Shown here piece after piece: positions 10,862 through 22,399 of a DNA stretch of 64,000 bases; positions within the stretch are counted from its first letter, which is position 1, and each line of letters starts with the position of its first letter. Under the pieces are notes generated by a model. That model was not told the origin of the DNA and ran no database searches. It saw only the letters and a program-made list of their open reading frames with translations. The stretch comes from Rattus norvegicus (lineage: Eukaryota > Chordata > Mammalia > Rodentia > Muridae): contig NC_086021.1 in assembly GCF_036323735.1 (NCBI RefSeq), forward strand, positions 126,978,476 through 127,042,475, in the 5' to 3' direction. The position numbers and the translations under genes are program-made.

Positions 10862-10912
10862 CAGAGAGAGAGAGACAGAGAGAGACAGAGAGACAGAAAG
10901 ACAGACAGACCG
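10766..10912 (+). repeat. Polypurine (AG)n / (ACAG)n tract
   Basis: About 145 bases that are almost all purine on this strand with AC steps, lying within the divergent promoter interval. Reading frames across it (RERERE / LSLSLS) are artefacts. Confidence 0.9.
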
Positions 10913-11484
10913 AGCGTGCGGAAGCGAGCAGGAAGAGTGCATAAATCTCAGCTGAACTTCTCTGGGGATCCACCTTAGGGTTTTCCCACTGGTTTTGTGG
11001 GTTTTGTTTCTCTCCTGAATCCCTGTCACTTGTAGGGTGAGATTCCTGGTGCTTGAGTCTTGTGAGAAACCTGTCAGCTACTCTAGGGAGTCTGTCTCTG
11101 GTTTGTCTAAAAACAGAGGAGAGGCCGCACTGCCCTTTAAGTGCTGTCCCTAGCGCCACCGTGGTATTGTCGCTTTAAGGCCGGCGGCATCCCTGGTTCC
11201 GGGGGCGGGGCCTGCCTCCCTTTGGACTCCAGCAGCCGCCCGGCTGATTCATTCCGGGCACGAGCGCCAAGCTTTGACGTTAGCGCCTGCGCAGGGCGCG
11301 GCCTCACTCCGGATTGGCTGGTGTCGGTCCGCCCTCCCCCGCGCGCCACCCCTAGTTTCCCTCCCCGGGCCGCAGGAGAAACAGTGCCCTCTCCCTTCTT
11401 GACCCCTGGCCCTTCCCTCCCTTATTCCCTCTTGCCGCCGCTGCTTCTGGCGCTGCCGCTCCCGGAGGAGCTCCCGTCACGGTG

Positions 11485-11551
11485 ATGGGGTCTCGGGCCT
11501 CCACGTTACTGCGGGACGAAGAGCTCGAGGAGATCAAGAAGGAGACTGGCT
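11485..11551 (+). CDS. Chp1: Chp1 exon 1, coding part
   Basis: Encodes residues 1-22 plus the first base of Phe23. The start context is GGTGATGG and the donor is T|GTGAGT. It lies inside the CpG island. Confidence 0.97.
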
Positions 11552-12266
11552 GTGAGTTCGGGTTGGGGGTGGGAAGGCGGCCCGGTGCCTACGGCTGGCC
11601 TCAGTAATGACAGCGGTTGTCGCTTAGGTCTTGATCTGGGGTGCGGTGACTTTGTTGGGAGGGTCCCATGCAGCCTCCGGTGCTTTGGGTAACCGAAGGC
11701 TAGAGTACCCGTACGTTCATCTGTAGCTTCTTGGAGCCGGGATTTGGTTCCTCTGGTGCTGTCTTGCCTCAAAAGCCCGGAATCTCGATCCAACAACGGA
11801 GCACAAACACCACCACTCCACTCTTGCTCACAAAAATCCGCGCATTTTCCTCCTTTAATCGTTCCCCTTACAGAAGCATCCTGAACAGCAGGTAAAGCAG
11901 AAACAAATCCAGGAAATCTGAATGGTTTCTGGAGAAAACGTTATACATCTCAATGAGGTTTCTGAGAAAGGAGCTAAAACTACTAAAATCACACAGGGGG
12001 AAAAACTCAGCAAAGAAGAGCATAGAGTAAGGCTTGTGACCGGGAACTGAAGACCTCTAAGCAATCAAGAGTCCAAAAACCCGAGTGAGGCTTTTTAATC
12101 TGAACCGTTGGAGAAAAACCACAGATACAGTGATCAAGGTTTTAAAGACACAGTGAAGACATTTGTCCTATTTTCCCATACATTGATATCTGCTGTGTTG
12201 CTGTACCTTATGCAGTTGATATCGAAACTGGATGTACTCCAAAATCTGAATTTGTACCAGGAACAG

Positions 12267-12317
<51 letters not shown>

Positions 12318-12325
12318 TGTGTGTG

Positions 12326-12379
<54 letters not shown>

Positions 12380-15300
12380 TTCTAGTTTCTTCCTGGTTAA
12401 CCCGGTTAACCCGAACAAAGGAGCAACAGGGCTTTAGGAACTGAGAAGCACTGTGCCTTTGAAAAGCCCTTGATAATGTATGATACAATTGTATTGCCTC
12501 AGTGCTTTCTTAGCGCTCCTTTGTGGCTCTCTTTTTCGTAAGCCGTGTCTTCATGGTACCTGTCTTTGATGATAATGTGAGCAAATAACACATTGGCAGA
12601 TAGTACCAAGGGGTACAGGGAACTACAGAATTCTCCAGGAATGAGTCCTTGGGTAAATTAACAGTCATCCTGGCTGTCTGACAAGTTAAACTTTCTAGAG
12701 TATTCAGGTTGGAAGAGATGTGATCTAGCCCCACCCCCTGTCAGGTTGCTTTGCTTTTACTATCCCTTATGGCCAGTTTTGAATGATTGACAGAGAATAC
12801 TTAGCTTTTTATAGCTTTTGTTTGGCCACTCACCTTTAAGGACATTTCACGACTCACGGCTGGTTCCGTGAGTAGAAATATACACAGTTGGATTCAGCAA
12901 GCATTTACCTCTGACCCCACTTGTAGATGTAATGACTTCTTTCCATTTATGTTTGAAACACAGAGTCACATCATGGGGAAGTATAGTGAGTATGGGACAA
13001 GCTATTATTTTGTTTTCTTCTGTGATCTTACCTTGTAGCCCAGACTTGCTTAGGAGTCACTACGTAAACTGGGCCTGGTGGTGCCCATACCTTTAATCCC
13101 AGCAGCACTCCAGAGGCAGGAGAATTTGAGGCCAGCCTGATCTAAATAACAGGCTCTATGGCTAGGCTACAGAGGGGAACTCTTGTCATGAAAAACAACA
13201 CACAAAACAAGACAAACAAACAAACAAACACAAATTCACTACATAGTCCAGGCTGGTTTCAAACTCATGACAGTCCTGCCTCAGCCCCCAAAGTGCTCGT
13301 GCTCAATTGGGGAAAGGTTGTGTTCTCTTCAAAATGAATGGGACAGTGATGTCATTCATGATTTTCATTAGTCCTGGGTATAGTACTGAGTTGTTTTACC
13401 TTGTGACTCACGGACAAACCTAGGTGATCATGAAAGAACTATTATCCTGGTTACCCAAGAATAATTCAAGTATGAGAAAGATTCCCTACATTCCCACCAA
13501 AACCAGTGTATATATTTATTAAAACCTAATGAAACAGAAAATAATGAGTTTTAGCAATGCCTGTTTATGCTAGGTATTGGGAGCAGATGATAGCAAGATA
13601 CCCACAACCTGGCCAGGGAGATAAGCCAGAGACAAGTTGTGATTAGCATCAGGGCATAAGGAAGCTAAAACGGTACAGCACCCCCCTTTCAGTATTTAGG
13701 GAAGATGGTCTTGAGCTGGCCTTGTGGGGTATGGGAATTGGGTCTTGATACATGAATGGATTCAATTTTTGATAAATTAAGGTAAGTTTCAGTGGCTTTC
13801 AGCAACTATTACCCCCACTTAGCTAAAATGTCATTCCTCTACCCTAGGGATTGAACTATCAGTATATCTAGGTAGCACCCATCAGCAGAGAGTTGTTGTT
13901 TCTTCTTCCTCTTCCTCTTCCTCTTCCTCTTCCCTTTTCTCTTCTCCTCCTCGTCCTCCTTCCTATTTCTCTTCTTCCTCCTTCTCCTCCTTTTCCTCCT
14001 TCTCTTTTCCTCTTCCTCTTCGTCCTTCTCCTTTTCTCCTCCTTTGACAGGAACTTGTGTAGCCCAGACTGGCTTCAAATTTGAGATTCTATTGTTCAGC
14101 CTCCTAAGGACTGGGACTACAGATGTGTGCAAAACTCCCAAAATGCCTTTGATCCTAGTACTAAGGAGGCAGAGGCGGGCAGATCTCTTGAGTTCAAGGC
14201 CAGCCTGGTCTATACAGCAAATTCCAAGACAGCCAGGGCTACACAGATAAGCTCTATCTTGAAAAAACACACACACAAAAGACCAATGTAGCTACTATTT
14301 AATGCTTAGCCACTAAATACTAGGAAAAGTAATTCTGAGTAAGAATTACACAACTTTCATCATCTGTAAAACAAAATTAGTAATAATAACTTAATTTTAG
14401 AATTCTTATCATGATAAATGAAAAAAGTTCCTTAGAATGCTGCTGGTATAATTGTCATGTAGTTGCTAGCCATTTTTTTTTTTTAATTTCCAGGGGGTTT
14501 TATTTTATTTTGGCTTTTTGAGACAAGGTCTCAAATTCTGTGTCGTCCTGGCTGTCCTGGAGCTTGTTATGTAGCCCAGGCTGACCCTGACCTCACAGAG
14601 ATCTGCCTGTCTCTGCCTCTGGAATGCTGTAATTAAAGGCCTGTGCCTCTGTGCCTGGCTCTCTCCAGGGTTTTTAAATAGCATGTGTGGGGGAGGTAAA
14701 CCTGCCCCTTCATGTCTTCATGTGAGTGGATGTTAAAGGAAAACTTAATGGAGTTGTCGCTATTCTACCTTTGATTCTGGGGATTGAGCTCAGGTTGTCA
14801 GGCTTGTGAAGCAAACACCTTTACTCAGGGGCCAAACTACGATTATTTTGAACCATGGATAGAATCATCTTTGCATATGTTAGAAATAAAAACTGTTTAT
14901 ATCCTGTCTATGGCTATCTAACCAGAGGTGAAGGCATTTTACACATTGCTTATTTTTAGTGTACTTTAGGAATTAAACACTAACATTATTCTGTCAATCC
15001 CAAGGAAGTAAAACTAAAAGAAGACATAGCCTGATGTTTTATTTAATTTTGAGGCTGCCTCACTCAAAGCAATCCCTCAATTTTTCTGAGTGTTGGGATA
15101 GTGAGTATGTATCACCTTGCTTTGCTGAGGTTTCTCATAGTTTAAGGTACACTTTGGGGGCCAGAAAGATGGCTCATCAGTTAAGAGGATCCCAGTTTGA
15201 TTCCCACACCCATATTGGGTAACAACCACCTGTAACTTCAGCTCTAGAGGATCTAATGCTTGTGGTCTCCAGGGTGCCCTCAATGACATGCACAAATACA

Positions 15301-18300
15301 TATAGTTAACATTTAAACAAAAATAAAACCAGATGTGGAGGCAGAAGCAGGTGGATCTCCAATTTCTAGGCCAACTAGGGCTACATAGTGAGACCCTGGC
15401 TTAGAAAAGAAAAGAAGAGAAGAGAAAAGAAACACTGTTGTCATAAAACACCTACTATATTTAGCCTTTGTTCTGTCACCCTCTTTCACAATTCTACATT
15501 TTTATAAGTCAGCACATTTGAATAAAAGACATTGGAGGGCGGTCACAGTATCTTAGGAATCTATGTAATGACCCTTAGTACAATTGGCCATAGGAATAGC
15601 CTTGTTGTGGATTGCCAAAACCCTTAACTTTGAGCAAAGGTTCATGCCAACTACATTATGGGGAATGAAGATTGGTTTATTTTTAGTTTCTGCTCTATGG
15701 TGTGTGTCATGTGGGTATGGGCAGGGTGTTGAACAGGTTTAGGAAGTGAGTTGTACAGACCAGTGAGTTTTTGTTTGTTTGGAAGGGTGTAGTGATGATA
15801 TGAAGGGTGTGGGTTTTTCTCCACTTCCAACAGAGCACAGCCTGAGGAAGGTCACTGCTTGAGAGTAGTTTCTTGAAATTGAGCTTCTGGGTGCTACTGC
15901 CTCCTTCTGGGGTCCCTTTCTGGCTGGCCTTTGTCGTAATTTTGGGGGAGTCTGGGAGTACAGAGGACCCATTCCTCATTTATAAGTTATACTGTGACTG
16001 CCCTCTAATGTCTTTTATTCAAATGTGCTGACTTATAAAAATGTAGAATTGTCCTATTGAGTGGGAAATGAAGAAATAATGCCTTTTTTTTTTTAGATTT
16101 ATTTATTGATTGATTTAATGTATGAGCACACTGTCACTGTCTTCAGACACACCAGAAGAGGGCATCAGATCCCATTACAGATGGTTGTGAGCCACCATGT
16201 GATTGCTGGGAATTGAACTCAGGACCTCTGGAAGAGCAGTTAAGTGCACTTAACCGCTCAGCCATCTCTCCAGCCCCGAGAGATAATATCTTTGTCAGGC
16301 TTGAAATAATTTGTAAAGTTCTATACCCTTCTAGTTCCTGTTTCTTACTAGAAAGGGGTAAGAACTGTGTGTCAAGATAGAGAATGGAACCCTGGAACTT
16401 ATTTTTTTTTAATTATTTATTTATTTTATGTATATGTGTACACTGTCGCTGTCTTCAGACACGCCAGAAGAAGGCATTGTACCCCATTACAGATGGTTGT
16501 GAGCCACCATGTGGTTACTGGGATTTGAACTCAGGACCTCTGGAAGAGCAGTCAGTGCTCTTAACCATTGAGCCATCGCTCCAGTCCCCTACCCTGGAAC
16601 TTATAAATGAGGAAGGGGGTTCAGAACACAGACTACTTGAAATTACGTAGAAAGGCACTGACCCTAGAAGCAGCTGCAGAGATAGAAGCCAGATTTTCTG
16701 AGGTTAAGCAGAAAGACATGCTATAAAACAGCAATACATGTATGTACTCCATGCAGTGAATGCTTGTGGAAGCGCACAAGCAGGTAGGATGCCTCAGCTT
16801 TTGTGTAGCAAAAGGTAAACTTACTTTGGTCTGACCTGAATGAAAATCTGATTTTTATACCAGTTTCAGATGTGGTAGTTTATTTATGCCTTTAATTCCA
16901 GCACTAGGGATGCTAAGACCAAAGGGTTCTGAGTTCAAGGCCGGACTAGACTGTATGCCAGAAGGCTCCTTGTGTAAAGGTTCTTGCCACCAAATCTGAC
17001 ACCAGAGTTTGAATCCCAGGACCTGCATGGAGGAAAAAGAATTGACTCCTTTGACCTAATATGGGCTGTGGCACAAATACATGTATACACATGTATACAT
17101 GTATACATACACACACATAAATGTTTTAGATATTTTTGTTCATTTATTTATTTATTTTGGTGCTAGTGATTGAACCTAGAATCTTGCTTTTATGCATGCT
17201 TGAAAAGATTGCACCATTAAGCTCCACCTCCGTCCTGATTTTTTTTTTTTTTTTTTTGAGGGGGATGGAGTTGGGTAGCAGGGTCTTACTATGTAACCCT
17301 GGGTGGAACTCACAATATCGACTCTTTGGAAGTTGTAGATGCTTTAGCCCTATTTACTTTATCATGTCAGAAGAGGGAAGCATGTAACTTGATAACTGCA
17401 GTACTATTGTCCCTCCTAAGAAAGTTAGTAGTGATTTCCTATTAGCTACTACTCAATAATCTTCAGTTTACCCTCTTTTGAGAAGACCCATTTTGTTCGT
17501 TGTTTGCTTGGACTTGTTTTTTTATTGGGCTGATGTAGAAAGCCACAGCTTGAACATGCTCTGATCACTTCCGCTGAGGTCTGTCCTCATTGTTTTAGAA
17601 GACATATGTTTTTGGTCTCTTTGAGTTATTTTTTGTTTGTTTCTTTGTTTTGTTTTTGTTTTTCAAGACAGGATTTCTCAATGGCTGTCCTGGAACTTGC
17701 TCTTTAGACCAGGTTGACCTTGATTGAACTCAGAGATCTTCCGTCCATGCCTCCTGAGTTCTGAGATTAAAGGTAGCATAAACCCCCACCACCTGGTATT
17801 CTCTGTTAATTCCTAGGAGTATAGGTTAGACCTTGGAGTCCTTATGTTGGGAAAATGTCAGGGTACGAAACATTAAAGGAATGGCTAGGGGTGCAGGCTC
17901 CACTCTGCAGTGTGTCTCCAGAGCTGCTGTGGCCTGCAGTTGTCCACTTTAACTCAGTCGTCTTGCTCATTAAGATGAGTAAAGCCATGACAAAATAACA
18001 TGGCCTATCTCTGTTACCTTCGCATGCTCCCCATGCCAGTCTGTCTTAGTGATCAGCATGTCCTTGAAATACCTTCCTATCCTGAGGAGGCAGACTTGAT
18101 AGACAGTTCTGAACTCAAGGTTAGCAGGATCTTTTCAGTCTTTCGGTGTGAAATAGTGTTTGTTCAGCAGAGTAGACTACAGCTTCATTCAAGACATGTC
18201 CCTATTCACAACCATTCTAAGGGGAACTGTCAACTCCTGAGATTCCAAGAATGTTATGAGTGTTTGGTGCCTGTCTGGTTAGCTTTGCGCCTTCAGTGAG

Positions 18301-19636
18301 TTTGTTTTTACTGGAAGCATACCCTGCCTTTATTCCTGCAAGTTCTAATACTTTTGTGTGTGTGGACCGTGTAGCTCCTTGAAGGGTAGATTGAAGCCCA
18401 GTGTGGTGGTCCATGTATATAATACTAATACTCTGCAGACTAAGGCAAGCTTGCAAGAATGAGGCTAGCCTGTGCTATAGAGTGAGTTCAAGATCAGCTC
18501 TAGACTTTGGTTCACTTTGGAGTTGCTTTGGTCATCTGTTAGGGTTTTTTTCTTTTTGTTTGATTTTTTTTCAGACAGGGTTTCTCTGTGTAGCCCTGTC
18601 TGTCCTGGAATTATCTCTATAGACCAGGCTACCCTCAGAGATCCACCTATCTCTGCCTCCCAAGTACTGGATCATTTATCAGGGTTTTTATTTTTGTTTA
18701 TTTTGTTTTTAATTAAAATAAAGGTTTTTTGTTTTTTGTTTTTGTTTTGTTTTGGTTTTCGAGACAGGGTTTCTATGTGTAGCCTTAACTATCCTAGAAC
18801 CTGCTAGGTAAACCAGGCTGGCCTCCAACTCATAGAGATCCACCTGCTTTTGCCTCTCAAATGTTCGTAGTGAGCTCCAGACATCCAGACTAGTTCCCTG
18901 TTCCAGTGTTGAAGTGCAAACTAGTTTGTGTAGTACTGCTGTGTGGGTGCTGGTAATTGAACCTGGGTTCTCTGGAAGAGCAGCCAGTGTAGTTAACCAC
19001 TGAGCTATCTCTCTAGCCCCCTAACAGCTTGATTTTCAATTAGTAATTCATAGTCTTTCATATTGGTGTAGAGTATATTTAAAATATATAAAAATATATT
19101 TATTTTTTACTATGTTTCTGTGTCTGTTCAAGTGATTGCTGGTATCTTTGGAAGCCAGAGGTATTGAATCCCCAGGAACTGGAGCTACAGGCAGTTGTGA
19201 GCTGCCCAACATGGGTGCTAGGACCAAACTCAAGCTTTCTGGAAGAGCAGGATGCATTCAATCACTGAGCCACCTTTTACATTCTGGTACTGGATTCAAT
19301 ACTAATAAACAGTGCTGGAATTAAAGGTGTGCAAAAGTGTACCACCACCACCCATTTATTAGTTTTAAGAGTTGGATTAGATCGTGACATTTACCTTAAT
19401 TTAAAAATTCTGTAAATTGGGCTGGAGAGATAGGTCAGTGGTTAAGAGCACAGTTTGCTCTTCCAAAGGACCCAGGTTCAGTTCCCAGCACCCACATGGC
19501 AGTTTACAGCTGTCTGTAACTCCAGTTCCAGGAGATCCAATATCCTCATATAGGCAAAACTCTAAAGCATATTAAATAAAAATAAATAAAATATTTTTTA
19601 AAAATTGTATTAAACTCTACACATTACACACACACA

Positions 19637-19674
<38 letters not shown>

Positions 19675-22354
19675 AAATGTCTAGTAAGGGTCATTACAAA
19701 CTATTAATTTCATAGCTTTAGCATAGGAGATTGGGGACTTGGGCATTAGGAAGATGACATTGTGTATTGTTCCATTTACATTTTTTCATGTGTATAATCT
19801 TAAAATAATATATAAATATATAACACTTTAATATATTAAAGTTAATATAAAATAAAATTTGATTGTTTTCCATCTTTAAAAAAACCAATAATCTGTAATG
19901 TAAGACTCTCAACATGGGTTGGATTTAGCTCAGTGGTAGACCGCTTGCCCTAGTAAGTGCAGGTCCCTGGGTTTGATCCTCAACTCCGGGAGGATGGGGG
20001 AGAGGGGTTTGGGGGTGGGGGGAAATGACACTCTGAACACTAAAAACTTACTCAGTGAATTAAATAGTTTTTTTTTTTTTTTTTGGTTCTTTTTTTTGGA
20101 GCTGGGGACCGAACCCAGGGCCTTGCGCTTGCTAGGCAAGCACTCTACCACTGAGCTAAATCCCCAACCCCTCAGTGAACTAAATATTATAGCTCCTTAA
20201 AACTCCTTCAGGGGCAGAAAAGACGTCTCAGTGGTAAGAGCAGTTGTTCCACAAGCAGGACCTCAGTTCAAATTGCCAGCCTCATAGGCTAGTTTGCACT
20301 TCAGCACTGGGCCGTGGAGCGAGTCAGAGTCCTGGAGCTCACTTAGACAGCCTGGCCATTCAGCCACAGTGTGAGCCTCCAGTGCAGTGAGAGGCTCAGT
20401 TCCAAGGCAGCTGGTTGCAGGGCGATAGAGGAGGTCCCGCTCTGGCTTCTGCATGTGTGTGCATGGGTATAAGCATTCTCACATACACTAACTACACATA
20501 CCCTACTACAGATAGACTACTCTAAGCACACTTAAAACCAGGATTTATAAGGTGGCTCAGTGGTTGACTGCATCCTGCTCTTCCAGAAGGCCTGAGTTTG
20601 GTCCTAGCACCCATGTTGGGCAGCTCAACAACTGCCTGTAGCTCCAGTTCCTGGGGATCCAGTACCCCTGGCTTCCAGGGGTACCAGCAATCATGTGCAC
20701 AGACACGGAAACATAGTAAAAAATAAAATGTTTAAATATTTAAAAACTCCACACTAATATGAAAGACTGTGAACTAGTAATTAAAATTAAGCTGGCTCAG
20801 CGGTTAACTATAGTGGCTGCTCTCCCAGAGAACCTGGGTTCAATTCTCAGCACCCACATAGCAGCTTAAAATTGTCTGTAACTGTTGTTCCAGGGGATCA
20901 GATACCCTCATACAACATACTTGCAGGCAAAATACCAGTGTATATAAAAACAAATTAATTTTAAAAATTAAAATGAGAAAACTAAGTTGTTGGACCTAAA
21001 GTATACAAACAAATGATACTAGGAGGCACATTAAAGAAATAACAAACAATGTTGAGATGGAAAACATAGATTTCTTTTTTCAAAACTTTTTAGGAAATGT
21101 AGTTACTCTTTAACTGACTTAGTTTTGCTCAACTGAGGAATTCATTACAAAAGTACCTTTGGGGGCCAGATGCCAGACTGGGATAGATTCCTAAAGAAAG
21201 TGGCTGTGACTGGCTCACCAAGAAGAAGGTGGAGAGAAGTTAGCACAGCAGTGTAAACTGTCCCCTCAGGCTCTTGTGTGGGAATGATGACATGATAATA
21301 GTTAACTTGGGGTGGTGTCCTAACGCAGGCACTTTGCCAAGCATTTTCCTTCCATCCAATCCTCACAGTTCCATTAGCCCCTGTGGCTTCATGAGAGGAA
21401 TCAGAATCCGTCTGCCTGGCCATTACAGGTGTCTATTCTTTACAAAGCTGCTCCTACCTGTGTGGCTGGTACTTATGGCCTTTAGCAACTGGACTGCCTG
21501 GGTAGGAGGAGTTGTGCCTCCTCTGCTCTGTTCTCTACACACCTTAGTTATTAGAGCCTGTTTCAAGGATGAAGCTAATGCCAGAGGTCATAGGTGCCCT
21601 GGTGTTCTGCCCCACCATTCACTTCCTGTTTTACTTCCTGCCTTGTTTATTTAGTTTCCTTGTTCCCCATGCAGCAGGTCCTGTTGTGTGGCTTAAGCTT
21701 GGAGAGAACAACCTTCAGATCCACACTTCCTTAATCTTTAATGCCTCACAGGTGCAGCTGAAACAAAGTTCGGACTTGTTACCCGCTTTGAGGCTGTCGT
21801 CTTTTCTACTACGGTTATTCTGTTTTTCCCTCTTGCCTCTAATCTGCCAGGAGACTAAACTGTTTCCCAGAAGTGCTTTTGCACTTAGAGAGTCGCTTTG
21901 TACACCTGCAATTGTAAACTGCTTTTAGTAGTTAGCTCATGCTGGATTTATTCAAGCTAATCCAGAATGAGCAGCCTTTGGGTCCTCTTAAATGTCACAG
22001 CGTGATCACTTGGTTGCATCAAAAAAAGTTGATTCCAGGTTGCAGGATCTGTCACCCAGTTAAGTCCTAAAGAGGTGGTGATACTGCAGACGCTTGGTGC
22101 AGAAGGAGACCAGACTTTAAAAACAGAATTGTTTGATGTGCCACAGTATTTAGTTTGACTTTGTTACCTATTTAGAAATTCCAGTCTGAAGATGGTGGGG
22201 GAGGGGGGAAGAGAGAGAGAGAGAGAGGTATGCATGCTAGGGATCAAACACAGTCTTGCTCATGCTTTTAAACAGGTACTCTTCTGCTGACCTGTTGTGC
22301 ACTTTACCCCCAATACTTAAGTTCTTTAATTCTCATTGTTTTGTGTTTTTAAAG

Positions 22355-22399
<45 letters not shown>

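Larger units (their letters stand above)
10480..11484. promoter_or_regulatory. GC-rich divergent promoter region, Exd1 / Chp1
   Basis: CpG-dense stretch between the head-to-head genes. Visible motifs are CCAAT boxes at about 10534 and 10609, a GC box at 11201-11212, a CRE-like TGACGT at 11275-11280, an NRF1-like GCGCCTGCGCA at 11283-11293, and an inverted CCAAT (ATTGG) at 11313-11317. There is no convincing TATA box, as usual for a housekeeping CpG promoter. The Chp1 start site is probably within about 200 bases upstream of the ATG at 11485. Exact start sites, and the Exd1 first exon, cannot be fixed from sequence. Confidence 0.75.

Noticed and set aside
10538..11159. Ser/Leu-rich frames of 135-163 codons opposite the Chp1 promoter
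   Set aside because: They arise from the (AG)n/(ACAG)n tract. No conserved domain and no match to Exd1.
13839..14276. 145-codon Lys/Arg/Glu-rich frame, minus strand
   Set aside because: It is made of the C/T tract at 13897-14044 fused to B1 sequence.
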